From Rhodocollybia butyracea (taxonomy: Eukaryota; Basidiomycota; Agaricomycetes; Agaricales; Omphalotaceae), in contig JADNRY010000004.1 of assembly GCA_015501585.1 (NCBI GenBank), positions 496,001 to 560,000 on the forward strand: 64,000 nt of DNA, read 5' to 3'. Below are positions 1 to 10,553 of the stretch, in pieces. The notes under the pieces were generated by a model. The model was not told where the DNA came from and searched no databases. It saw nothing but the letters and a program-made list of their open reading frames with translations. Each line of letters opens with the position of its first letter. Position 1 is the first letter of the stretch. The translations under genes were made by a program, and so were the position numbers.

Positions 1-19
1 AAGTACTTAAAGTACATGA

Positions 20-430
20 TCATAAATAAAGTTGATTCTTTAAGAAAATGGAATCCCATCCCTGGCTAGATCCCACATTTTGTGATACATCAAAGATAAT
101 AAATACAAGGACGATAGATAGAAAGAACCCGCTACACATTGGAATACAAAACAGGATGTGGATGTATGGATCACAACTTGAAAATAGTGCCAGAACATCA
201 AAGATATACTTAGCTGTAAGAGTGAGAATACGAGAATCAAACAAGATCCTACATAGAAATATGTAAGATGAAGAATTCAAGCCAAAGGTCGACAACCCTG
301 GAACCAATACATCCATCTCCATGAAATACCGAAGTCTGAGATGCACAAGATCCGCCTTAACCACACAGTCCAGTAGTGCATGGACTTCATCTTCCACTAC
401 CCCGAAACAAAAATGACACAATCTCCTTGG
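20..430 (-). pseudogene. LINE reverse-transcriptase C-terminal relic (zinc-binding tail)
   Basis: On the minus strand an open frame carries a CxxC...HxxxxC pattern (CHFC, then VEDEVHALLDC), followed by a leucine/arginine-rich stretch and the sequence TAKYIFDVLALF. This order matches the zinc-binding segment and the extreme C-terminus found after the RNase H region in fungal non-LTR retrotransposon polyproteins. The reverse transcriptase core is not in the window, which starts within the downstream end. The open frame runs on to 574, but the part beyond about 430 is antisense to the repeated gene family next to it and is not retroelement sequence. A 5'-truncated or broken LINE copy is the simplest reading. 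Recognition is by motif memory only. Confidence 0.55.
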
Positions 431-1189
431 ACTAAATACGTTGCTGGATCGGACACTATCATCCGTTCTCACAATTACTTGAAACCATGGATATTTTGCC
501 CGTAAAGACAACGAAAAAACCCTGCCGGTTCGAGAAAAACTTATGAAACAGTTGACTATGTGGGTTGTATTCACCTCATTGTAGTAATAGAATCAGTGTT
601 CATCTCTATATCTAGTTATGAAGAAGCTGTGTCTAAGCTTGAACAGCCATGCTCCTTTCGATTCATCCGCGATTGGTCTTTGGACAGCAAGCGGACTGCG
701 CTAATCATGGCTTCAAGCAAATACGGGATTTCACTTGCTAGCGATGGCAGCCCCATTCTTATACAAACACCTTGTGGTCCCTGCACCTCGAAACTCCATA
801 GTGTTGATCCCCAAGAATGTGATTGTGGAATTGAGACAAAGGTTGTCTATTCAAAATATGGAACTCCAAGGAAGGAGCACTTCAAATGGACAGAGATGGA
901 AAAGCCACGGTTTGGGATCAATGTCAAAGGCCCTTTGTATCACCCTTGTAGGGAAGGATGCTTGATGCCTCCAGAATGGGTTCTAGAGCAGAAGCTAGAC
1001 AGCATGAGATCGGCGTACAGGAAAGAGCCATTTCTCGCAGAACTATTGGCTCAAAGGAAAAAGTATGGGTGGAAAGGTATAGAGGAAACTCCCGAGACCC
1101 GTACTATGATATACAAGCTACCTCGAAAACCGAACCCGAATTGGTTTCTAAGCAAACTCTATGGTGACGTCTCTGCCATTCTCACTTAA
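421..1189 (+). pseudogene. Repeated gene family RF1, copy A (unknown function, frameshifted 5' part)
   Basis: The open part (560-1189, 209 aa) is the best-preserved member of a family present three times here (also 8590-9467 and 33379-34950). Upstream of the open part, similarity to copy B continues back to about 421 in another frame, so one frameshift lies near 513 (after the LKPWIFCP stretch). Conserved blocks are a CGPC pair, a DCG cysteine, HPCREGC, PPEW, a LAQRKKYGW segment and the C-terminus YGDVSAIL. The regularly placed cysteines suggest metal binding, but this is inference; I do not recognise the family. The 3' flank (to about 1250) is also shared with copy C, which indicates duplication of a unit larger than the coding part. 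A LINE tail sits directly 5' on the opposite strand. Confidence 0.5.
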
Positions 1190-2006
1190 TCCCCCACAGG
1201 GCCATATTTTTCAGTGATTATCGTTATTCATTCTCGTATATTCTTGTATTTGTATTTACGAGAACATCGTCGCCTTATTATCTACTTCCCAGCTCAATTT
1301 CTTTTCTCTCTAGTAATGCCCACGACCCAGATACCACTTTCTTCCTTTCCGCAGCACTACTGCCAATCCTTTTGAAAATTAGTAATTTTGTATCTCACGA
1401 TAACAGAACTAGAAGACCATTTTTTTCGTGGTCTACGTATAGCTTAAAACTGGAAGGCTGTCGGTACGGATTTGTTGTCCTTATTGGTGAGTAAGAGATA
1501 AAGGATTTCTACGTATAACAGTCTGACGAACCCAAAATAATAATAACACATCGAAATTCCACCTCCGTTTTTGTCCTGTCTCTTTTGCGAGGGCGAAAAC
1601 GCGCGCACACCATAAAGTCGGATTCTGGGAAAACGAGATTGGATTTTGTAGTGCTTGTCCTAAAAAGTATCGTAAGCAACAGAGATACTAATGAAGCTTT
1701 ACTCTCACCATCCACAGAAACGAGAAAAAATTCGCACTAGGGCATCCCGAGTCCATACACAAAGCACGATCCAAGTGATATCTTTGAAGAAGCGGACCAG
1801 AGAGTTTCCGATGTGGTCAAGGAAGGCCTAGAACTAGCGGCGGCGGCTTAGTTTAGCGCAGGTTGTCAATTTGTCGTGGATACGGGAAATCAATAGGCTA
1901 CATACAATATACAGAGCGTCGTCTCGCAAACCAGAGGTCGAGGGAAAAAAACGAGAAGAGCGAATAATGTGAGACCTCAAGAACTTAGAAGATATGTAGT
2001 ACAAGT
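1190..2006. other. Intergenic, no gene recognised
   Basis: The first 60 bases are shared with the flank of RF1 copy C. The rest contains only a 68-codon minus-strand open frame (1509-1715) with no recognisable motif and no intron context, which I do not call. Confidence 0.5.
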
Positions 2007-2983
2007 TCAGTCAAAGAAGGAATCCAGGCTCTTGAACAGAACTCTGTCTAGTCTAACCTCTCCTTTCGACCGCCCGCTCTTTTCCTGATTCCGGCGTTTA
2101 GCTGCACTTGTGTGATCAAAGACAATTGCGAATGTAAAATCTTTCTCAGTCCTGCTTTCCTGAGGACTTTCAACCGGAGTCCTTGGAGGAAAACATCCCA
2201 AGTGGTACTCATTGAAGCCTAGTGAATCCGCGGCAATGGAACCGCAGCGACTGTTCATGCCCTTCAAGTTCCGTATCTCGGCCATTGAGGGGTCGTCCTT
2301 AGTAATTGTGTCGGCTTTTACGACGATGCTGTCCCTAAGCCACTGTGCGCTGTCGGACATCACTTTGATCCTACGGATTACCCCTATCTCAGGGGTAGGA
2401 AAAGAATCGACTGAGGGAGTTTCGAACTCGTAGGTACTGAGCTGGCGGAGTTGGAAGACCCGAGAGGATACTTGAGTTTGTACTCTAGCGTAGCCTATAT
2501 TATGAATTAGTTGGATAAAGCGCTGCATGATAAAGTCCTACGTCAGTAATAATAACATTTCCAGCCTCAGTTAGTTGATGAACTTGGACCTAAAGTAGCG
2601 TTTGGATGAGGAAATTCCGACCGCATTCATTAAACAGAACCACTCACAATTCTAGCGAAAGCAACATTATCCAAGGCGTTTATCTTGTCCTGAATATACT
2701 GTCCTTTGTTTTGCACCAGCGAGTGTTTGGTGCATCCAATTCTATTCGCACATTCATGAGCCGATTCGAAATGAAAAGGCGGGATGGTTGTGAGATCGTG
2801 GTATTCAAAGTCGTCAGACAAGATTCGGGCTATATGCGAGATCTCCCTGGCCTCGCTGGCCTCTTGGAAGGCTTGATACGCACGCTTGTTTGAAGAAAGC
2901 GTACTAGTTGGTGGCTGGAGCGGATACAATGAGTGCAGTGTCTCCTGACTTGAAGAGTGTTCGGAGTGAGCGTAGTTCGACAT
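2007..2983 (-). CDS. NTF2/SnoaL-like small protein (tentative)
   Basis: Two exons are proposed. Exon 1 starts at the Met of MSNYAHSEH (2983; an upstream in-frame Met lies at 3016) and ends with AFARI at 2648. An intron with GTGAGT donor and CATGCAG acceptor (2523-2647) joins it in frame to RFIQLIHNIG. The first exon has the pattern AYQAFQEASEAREI...LSDDFEYHDL, and the second has VIRRIKVMSDSAQW. Together these resemble the helix start and the final strand ('...I.KI.EF.DSA') of NTF2-like/SnoaL-like cone-fold proteins, which are small enzymes or ligand binders. The C-terminal tail after about residue 200 is basic and has no recognised domain. No neighbour suggests a pathway. Moderate to low certainty on the family; the spliced frame itself is well supported. 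Confidence 0.45.
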
Positions 2984-3016
2984 TGTTGATGTTTGAACGT
3001 GGAACTGAGCGCCCAC

Positions 3017-3865
3017 CGTTGCCTTGGCAGGAATGTTTTACGAAGAGTCACGTTGAACCCGTTGGCAGCAAAATCATCCGCCAAGAGCTGAAGACGGGAG
3101 AGAACAAGAACACTTAGTGCGATGAAATTTTTGTACATTGATTTATTACCTCCATAAACATCCGTCAGCCTGAGGAAAAAAAGAGCTTTAGCATCTCGTT
3201 GTTTGACGATTAATTTCCTCCTGTAAATTTGCTTCCATTGCTCGCATGCGTATATCGAATATACTTGAATGAACTTCAAGAGCGGTGTAGACCACGAGTA
3301 GCCCAGTTAGCTCAGTCTATGGCAGGTCTATGATCTGATCGTCGCTGCTGTAGCGCCTACAAGCGCAGAAACGCAGTGCTTTTTTTAGGAGCTCGGTGAC
3401 TCCTGTTTTGCGCCGACTTGGCACTTGTCCAGTAGTGAAAGTAAAAAGCAAGATACTCCGTCGGCATTTTGATGCATTTGAGGCCAAAGCGTATCATCGT
3501 AGTGTAGTTAGTCCACTTTGTCTTCATACCGACAAGTTACACTGACAAGATATTAGGTTTTAGCGTCCGTCCCGCTGCCTTCCCGAAAAGGTCTCCGGCC
3601 AAAGATCGCCTTCTCGACATCAAAATCAAAAGTTGTGAAACCTGATAAATTTGCAACGCAGCAAAGCCGAGTAAAACGCACGTACAAAACTCGCTGTTGA
3701 GCTCGAGGAGTAATGACTTTTCCGCGTGTTCACTGTCAAAACATCAAAACATCAAAACATCAGAGCATCAGACGTCACAGCTATAATTGTACCTAGCCCT
3801 TCTACATCCACGACCACCATCTCAATTTTCATTTTTGGTCCTCAGATTGCTCATGCTTTAGAACA
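3017..3865. other. Intergenic / promoter of the KRE6-like gene, with a short tandem repeat
   Basis: No gene recognised. At 3736-3771 an 8-9 bp unit (roughly aaaacatc) is repeated four times. The last about 50 bases before the ATG at 3866 are C/T-rich, typical of basidiomycete 5' leaders. Confidence 0.5.
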
Positions 3866-5013
3866 ATGAGCGACGAGCAAACTGATGTCCTAGTAACTTT
3901 GCAATCATCTCCACCAATCGCTAATTCAGAACCACACAACGACTCTCGACCTACATCCCCTCTTGGCCTCATCGCTCCAAAACCCAGTGTACCCATAAAC
4001 ATAAAGCCGTTTTCACAGTTCTCGTCCAGTTCAGACTCGAATCATAACACTTATCCTCCAGCTACATCCATCACCAATGGCGATTCAGCTAGTCCTGATA
4101 TGTACAGGCCCACCTCGCGCGGTACACCAATTCCTTCATCACCGGAATCCCTGCTGCCACATCCAAGTAGACCGCCTTCTGCTGCGGGCTTATTGGACCG
4201 CGTAACTTTCAAATCTCCACCAGCCTTCAAAACTGGCTCCAGTTTAATACCTACCGCTTCGTCTTCCTCATCCAAGTCCTCTGGCGAGAGCGTCTTTTCG
4301 ATGCCCACTTCCCAGATCTTCCGCATTCCCTCTGAAGAGACACGCGTACTCGCACAGGCGCAACAAGCAACAGCGTCGCGGTCGTCTCGGAACTCACGCC
4401 ATGTTCCGGCTCGATTACCCGTTATTCTATATCGTCTGGATGATCAGCCACAGCCCCGCGATCTGGAAGCTCTGGTGCCTCCTAACGTGCCTTTTGGTAG
4501 TAAAAGGAGCAGAACAACCACAGTAGACTCTATGAAATCGAGGACATCTGTCATGTCAGGCAGCTCGCGTCTTCCTCTCCTTCGTCAGGGATCCAGCGAC
4601 TTGTTAATCGGAGAAAGAGGTGGTTTTGGGTCTGGGATGCAAATCGTAGCGTATGCATATCAGCCCGACGCTCTTCTTGACGGCGAAGATGATGGAGAAG
4701 ACGACGATTGGCTACATGATCCTCGCGTGTCATTCTACGCGTCACCTGGAGAAGGCAAAAATCCGCCTACATCAGGGTATGTCGAGGACGCATTGTCCAT
4801 GAGGGGATTGGTGAATTATACGATGATCTGGTTGTTATTGGGGGCTTTGGTAGCGTTGTAAGTCTAATTTCGGATGATTAAGAGCTTTTCTGATATAAGC
4901 TCGTTAGATTTATCTTTTATCCTGTCCTCACAGAGGTGAGGGGTGAAAACACGGACGAGTTAATTGCGAATAGTCCGAACATTAATTCGACGGGACAGGC
5001 TACTGCGAGGTGA
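3866..5013 (+). CDS. KRE6/SKN1-like beta-1,6-glucan synthesis protein, N-terminal part only
   Basis: Exon 1 (3866-4857) and exon 2 (4908-5013) are joined across a GTAAGT...CGTTAG intron and give 365 aa. The first 280 residues are Ser/Pro-rich and disordered. Then come an acidic patch, DDWLHDP, an S(M)RGLVN motif and a single membrane span (MIWLLLGALVALFIFYPVLT), followed by a short NINSTGQ segment. This is the usual N-terminal layout of KRE6/SKN1 type II membrane proteins, which act in cell-wall beta-1,6-glucan synthesis in the ER/Golgi. Family members continue with a luminal GH16-like domain of about 350-400 residues. Here the frame stops after QATAR, and nothing resembling that domain is visible before the next gene at 6078. 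So this is probably a truncated gene or a pseudogene, unless a distant exon exists. Confidence 0.6.
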
Positions 5014-6077
5014 TATTATACATGTCTTTCTAATTCTGGCATTGCTGGGACTTTTCTTTACTTATTGTACTTGCGTTGAATCGAATATGTATCTCAGGCT
5101 TTCTGTTCTTTCTAGCTCCTCAAATGGACACTTCTATACTTCCGGTTCTGGATGTACACAACGTACACAATTCCGACGCACACTCATAATATATTGGATA
5201 TAGGGATAGATAGGAACAGGCCAGGTCAGGCATCCGCGACGGCACCATTTTGAAGCCTTGAAGATCGATGGTCGAGTTAGTAATTGCCCACAGCTCTTGC
5301 GAGTATTCGTTCATTACTTGATCTTCTTTGTTGCACTGAACCTATGGAATATGTGGGAAAAACAGACTTCGTTTCCGCTGAGGTCTTTTTATTCGTGACG
5401 CGTAACTTGTTCCCAAGCTCGCTGTGCTTTTAATCGTTGTTTGACAGAGTGCCGAATATGGTTCTGGGTTCCATTGATTTTACTCGGTTAGTATACCGCG
5501 TTTGTAGGTGAGACTAAGTGGGACTCAACAGGACTCAACTCGGTATGAGGGTCTGTGGGGCTACAGATCCTGATGTGCGTGTGTATAAGCCGGGTGGTCA
5601 AACAGGAAGAATGTTTTATTCGCTTCCCAAGTTTACAGAACTACGTTTGGCATGGCACAATCCAAGGGCCGCCAATTCTTTAATGATGTTCAGAACAACG
5701 GCTAGCAACTATCGACTAGAACATGGCCTACATCGGATAGTAAATTTAGAGATTGAGGGCTGAGGGTTGTTCGAGACCAACAAAACGGAGCATTCGATAT
5801 CTGATTCACAATTGGACAGCCGACCTTGACAGAGCTCATGAACAACTTGTTTGACCAGCCGAGTAGTAAGTATACTATCACACGCCAGGATCCGTAGCTT
5901 CACAGATCCTCACCTGATACTATTCAACAAGTATCGAAGACTGGAACTTACCAGCTTGATATTGATAAACGCGGTAATTAATATTACTACTACTACACTA
6001 CTAAACAGAGTAGAATAAATTGAGTGATCAGATACATATTCTCCGACTTTTAGCGCCCATTCTGATTCCGAACCAAC
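5014..6077. other. Intergenic where a GH16 domain would be expected; none seen
   Basis: I looked for GH16-like sequence in all frames downstream of the KRE6-like exons and found none. An 81-codon plus-strand open frame (5518-5763) has no recognisable domain. The final 140 bases form the promoter and leader of the phosphatase gene. Confidence 0.45.
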
Positions 6078-8338
6078 ATGGACGTCGAACGAGGCGATTA
6101 CGCCGCATACGACGAGAACAACGACAATATCGCAGAGCACGAGGCTCTACTCTCCTCTCCCAAGCCTGAACTTTCCGGCCAAGTGCCTTCTGCTACTAAA
6201 CGCACTAATCTACTCTTACAGCGCAACTTCTCCTTAATACACCTTGTCTCAGCCTTCGCCGTCGGACTCTTTGGCTGTTTCATAGCACAATATGCATTCT
6301 GTGGCTCACTGTGCTTTGGTGGAAAGCAAAGTAGTAGCGCATCTGCATATCATGTCGGCGACGCCGTGGCGTTAGCGGATCCTACCGCCGGAAGTACAGA
6401 AGTTCAACCGTTTCCTCCTCCATCTCCAACAAATGCATTTCCCTCGATGTTTCCTACGGATGTTGGGTATCCTGGGGGCACGCCGACAGGCGCTGAACCA
6501 GGACTAATCGCAACGGCCCCGGAGTATCCTACACACACTGGTGCTCCTCAACTGGTAAAGCCGACTAGTTTGGGAAAAACGAAGAAGGACAAGGGGAAGA
6601 AAAAGGATAAAGAATGGGATCTATTTAAGCACTGGGGCAACCTTTCACCTTGGTACAGCAATGAACGTGGGGCGTTCGGTTTAGATTCGGATCCAGAGAC
6701 ACCTGATACTTGTCGAGTCACGGGCCTGCACTTTTTGCATAGGCATGGTGCGAGGTATCCAACTGCATGGGCTACTTTCGGAGGTCCAGCGGATCTGGCT
6801 AGGAGGCTACATGATGTTGCGGATAAATGGACCGCAAAGGGAGATCTGAAGTTTATGAATAGCTGGTGAGCTTTTTGCTCTGGGTCTTGACTTTGACTAA
6901 CTGATTGACTTTTAGGACGTACAAACTTGGCGAAGAGCTTTTAACACCATTCGGAAGGAAACAACTGTTTGACCTTGGCCTCTCCCTGAGGCTCAAATAC
7001 GGCTTTTTGCTTAACAACTTTACCGAAACAAACACTATCCCTGTTTTCCGTACCGAATCACAGTACGTCTATGATAGACCCTTAATCTTTGTACAGGTAT
7101 TGACTACTCTGTTAGAGACCGTATGCTGCACTCTGCACTTAACTTTGCAATAGGCTTCTTCGGATACCCATTCGAAGGTCAATATCAGCAGAGTATTACC
7201 ATTGAAGCTGACGATGTACGTAATTCTACGACACCTCGCATCTCCCTTATAATAACCTTCCTGTTCAGTTCAACAACACCCTTGCTCCCTACGATACATG
7301 TCATAACGCGCGCGAGCTTCCTATCGCTGACAGAGGAACATGGTATGTCAAAAAATGGGCAAATATCTATCTAAACGATACTCGGGCGAGACTTCAGTCC
7401 CAGATAGACGGTTACGACTTGACCATCGAGGACGTCTTTACCATGCAACAAATGTGTGCCTATGAGGTTAATTTCACCCTCGAACAGTCCCCTTTTCGAT
7501 TTGACTGATTCCTTTCTTTTCTCCGTCTTCCTTTATCAGACCGTGGCCATCGGATACTCCAAATTCTGCGAACTTTTCACCCAAACCGAATGGGAAGGTT
7601 TCGACTACTCGCTGGACTTGTCTTTCTGGTACAACTCTGCCTTTGGTTCGCCCGTTGGTCGCGTTCAAGGTGCAGGATGGGTTCAAGAATTACTCGCGCG
7701 CTTAGAACGTAAACCCATGGAACCTCAAGATCATCGTTTCAGTACTAATTCGACTCTGAACGATAACCCGGTTACATTCCCGGTAAATCAAAGCTTGTAT
7801 GTGGATGCTACACACGAGGTGGTCATCTTAAATAGTGCGTTTGCATTTTGATTTCGATATGATTATACTGAGAATGCTCATGTCAATCGTAGTTTTAACG
7901 GCGTTGAACTTGTCGACGTTGGCTACGAACGGACCTCTCCCATATGACCACATCCCAGAAAACCAATCGTTCAAGGTATCGCAGCTGGCACCTTTCGGCG
8001 CAAATGTTCAGTTCCAACGTATGTTACTCGTGTCTCTTTTTCTACTTCACTGACCTTACCTTCCATTCCCCAGTCCTCGAGTGCTCCTCCCCTCCCTCTC
8101 TGGCGAACAAATCCGGATCATCATCAACGATGAACCTATACCTCTCACCACTATCCGTGGGTGTCCTGACCAAAAGGACGGTATGTGCCCCGTGGAGACA
8201 TTCGTCAAGACGCAAAAGGAGCTTTTAGATAAGACGAGTTGGGAGTGGGATTGCTTCGGTGACTATGAGGACATAGTTGGAGTGGGACCACAGTGGGAGA
8301 CCGTTACTGGGGATGCCCCGAGAAGGAAGGATGCGTAG
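6078..8338 (+). CDS. Histidine acid phosphatase (phytase-like), type II membrane form
   Basis: About six exons. Exon 1 (6078-6865) joins exon 2 at 6916 (GTGAG...TTTTAG, restoring NSWTYKLGEE). Later introns restore TESQ/DRMLHSAL, EADD/FNNTLAPYD, CAYE/TVAIGYSKFC and VVILN/ILTALNL. The protein has an acidic cytosolic N-terminus, one membrane anchor around residues 55-75, a Pro-rich/Lys-rich stem, and then the catalytic RHGARYP box (HFLHRHGARYP), which defines the histidine phosphatase clan. The proton-donor site reads DATHEVVIL, so HE stands where classical phytases have HD. Cysteine-rich C-terminus ends with WDCFGDYEDIVG. Expected role: extracytoplasmic hydrolysis of phosphate monoesters. One junction is uneasy: after NVQFQ (8019) the obvious acceptor (CCCCAG) puts the final exon out of frame, while an acceptor 8 nt downstream (CTCGAG) keeps it. 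A fragment of a second copy lies at 30177-30394. Confidence 0.85.
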
Positions 8339-8589
8339 AGAGGCAGGTGTATAGGAGCATGGACAAACCACCTGGATCGGATCGAAATACCACTTTCGTC
8401 AAGTAATCTATATTACTGCGGTTAAGATAGGTAGATGCAGCTGAAAAATCTTCAGTTAAGTAAATTGAAGCGTTTGTGTCGAGGTCCCAAACTGCTCTTG
8501 AACACCTACCTCATGTAAAGACCATAGTAAGTACTTCAATGATCGATCCAACGATTCATTTCAAATACCTCAACTTGTTCCCAACTCTC

Positions 8590-9467
8590 ACTGTTTGTCG
8601 GCATGGACCATCCTTGGCCTACATATGTTTCTGGATCGGAACTCATCATTACTTGTCACCGTTATCTCAAACCTGAGCTTTCCTTTGCCCTTAACGATAC
8701 CGAAAAAACCCCGCCGTTCCGTGAGAGGCTTGTAAAACAATTGACTATGTGGGTTGTACCACTTCATTGTACTAATGGGAAAAGCTCATTTTCACGTTTA
8801 GCGTCGAAGAAGCTCTTAAACAGCCACACTTCTTTGGCTCCCAACTCATTCGCGATTGGTTTTATTTTATGAACGTAAGCGGTGGGCGCTAGACAAAGCC
8901 TCACTGAGTACATGGTATCACTTCGTACTGATGGTCGCCCTATTTCTATACAAACACCTTGCGGTCCCTGCCTCTCGAAATTCCATGATGTTGACCCCCA
9001 AGAATGTGGCTGTGGCATTGAGACAAAGATTGTCTGTTCAGAAGATGGAACCCCAAGGGGGAGCACTTCAAATGGGCAGAGATGCGAAAGGATCAACGTT
9101 AAAGGCCCTTTGTACCACCCTTGTAGGGAAGGGTGCTTGACGCCTCCAGAATGGGTTCTAGAGACACGATATGCGTCTTGGATACTGGGATGAGCCTTTT
9201 TATGCACAGCTGTTGGCTCAAAGGAGAAAGTATGGGTGGAGAGGTATACAGGAAACTCCTGAAACTCCTACTCGGATATACGTTGATATACCACGAAAGG
9301 ATTGGTTTCTTAGCAAGCGCTATGGTGACGTTTCGGCAATCCTGTCCCCTCAGGATAATAAGTATGCTGCTGCCGGCCTTATCATCATTCATTTTATACT
9401 TGGACATATAGCTTTATTCATTTCAGCGACCTTTCCCATCTCCAACTACAGCGCTCCCAGAAAATAA
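8590..9467 (+). pseudogene. Repeated gene family RF1, copy B (several frameshifts)
   Basis: Similarity to copy A runs from the YVSGSELIITCHRYLKP segment (frame of 8603) through KQLTMWVV, then IRDW, CGPC, ECGCGIETK, HPCREGC, PPEWVLET, LAQRRKYGW and YGDVSAIL. The segments lie in three different frames, with breaks near 8866, 9050-9065 and 9175, so the copy cannot make the family protein. Unlike copy C, no intron is seen in the region before IRDW. The copy starts about 250 bp after the stop of the phosphatase gene. The APH copy 1 repeat follows, about 170 bp beyond its end. Confidence 0.55.
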
Positions 9468-9720
9468 CGGTCTAATACAATTTTGTTGCGCGAGATCTGG
9501 TCCTCAATAAGACTGGATCGGTTATTCATGTCTTTATTAAATATATCAGGTCAGGTTTATGATTTTATCGGAAAAAGGATGACGGATAGCTTACATTGAT
9601 TTAAGTTTTAACATAAGAAGTTTTCCTGCATTACAGCTCGCTACACAGACATGTCTATCCCCAACTCTTCAAAGTATCCTAGTTTCTCTGCGAGCGCGTC
9701 TTGACTGAAATCACAACATA

Positions 9721-10553
9721 GGCAACCGTCTATCGGGTCTAGCAGCATTGGCCCAACCTTGTAGGACTATGTAATCGAACCAGGGGGGTACGCACCCGAG
9801 TATTCCCAGTCGAGCAACCAAACGCGATTGTTGTCATCGAGCATGATGTTACGCATATTGAGATCATTATGGCAAAAAACTAGAGGATTTCCAGTACCTG
9901 CTAGCTGTGGGAATTTGGGTGACTTCCACAAGATTCCCCATCCACGGTGTAGTCGTACCTGGTGGGAGTAGAGTTGATAGTCAAACCAAACGACAAGCTC
10001 TTGATGATTTTTTAATGGACCAGCACCCACTTGGGGGAACTGTGTACCCCTACAGAGAAGGGATAGCCCGGTACCATCAAACGGTCCAGGTATGCCGGGG
10101 TTTGGTAGTGGAAGGCTCTTTACCTGGTGAATATACCACCAGAGAGTACACATGATGCACAACTTGCGCCAGATGCTCAACGTTCGCCAGCAATGTACCA
10201 GTGTCTGTCCAGAGATAAAATCCATTACTATCCAGTGTCTCGAAGGATCCTTACGGTCCAGCAAGACTTTTCGAACGCGGGGGATTGGAATACTGGTACG
10301 TTCCGCCACATATTGCATTGTGAATGCCTCGTGCTGCTCTGGGTATCGAACTAGCTTGGCTACAGCATCAGGAGCGATGCGATACACCTGTGCAGCGCCA
10401 ATAACGTCAAGATCCTTGTCATAGCCAACTAACTGTTCATGTTGTCTTCCTGCGATAATTAGCTCGTACACATCGGTCATCGGTAAGTTGGTCGATGGAA
10501 GAAGACGGTGGGACGTTAGAGTTTCTAGTACGGAATGACAGAACCTGGCCCAT
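9721..10553 (-). pseudogene. Aminoglycoside phosphotransferase-like (APH/choline kinase fold), copy 1, frameshifted
   Basis: The main frame (10480-9767) shows the APH-type core: a nucleotide-loop-like N-terminus (AAQVYRIAPDAVAKLVRY), WIVMDFISGQTL, then the Brenner/DxD block FCHNDLNMRNIMLDD followed by WLLDWEYSGAYPP. In this fold the HND aspartate is the catalytic base and the later D binds Mg. By comparison with copy 3, the original start (MGQVLSFRTRNSN) lies at 10553 but is out of frame because of one extra base near 10463. One base is also missing after GAYPP near 9784, which ends the frame early. Downstream 80 bp (9640-9720) is shared with the flank of copy 3. Substrate unknown; fungal members of this fold are numerous and mostly uncharacterised. 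Confidence 0.65.

Noticed and set aside
430..574. Extension of the LINE-tail open frame to 574 on the minus strand
   Set aside because: This part is antisense to the RF1 family sequence shared with 8603-8760 and about 34.8 kb, where the conserved reading is on the other strand.
3298..3345. tRNA-like start (agtagcccagttagctcag)
   Set aside because: There is no matching D stem, anticodon arm or TTCRA loop downstream.
7474..7686. Minus-strand 70-aa frame inside the phosphatase gene
   Set aside because: It is antisense to conserved phosphatase exons with no independent support.
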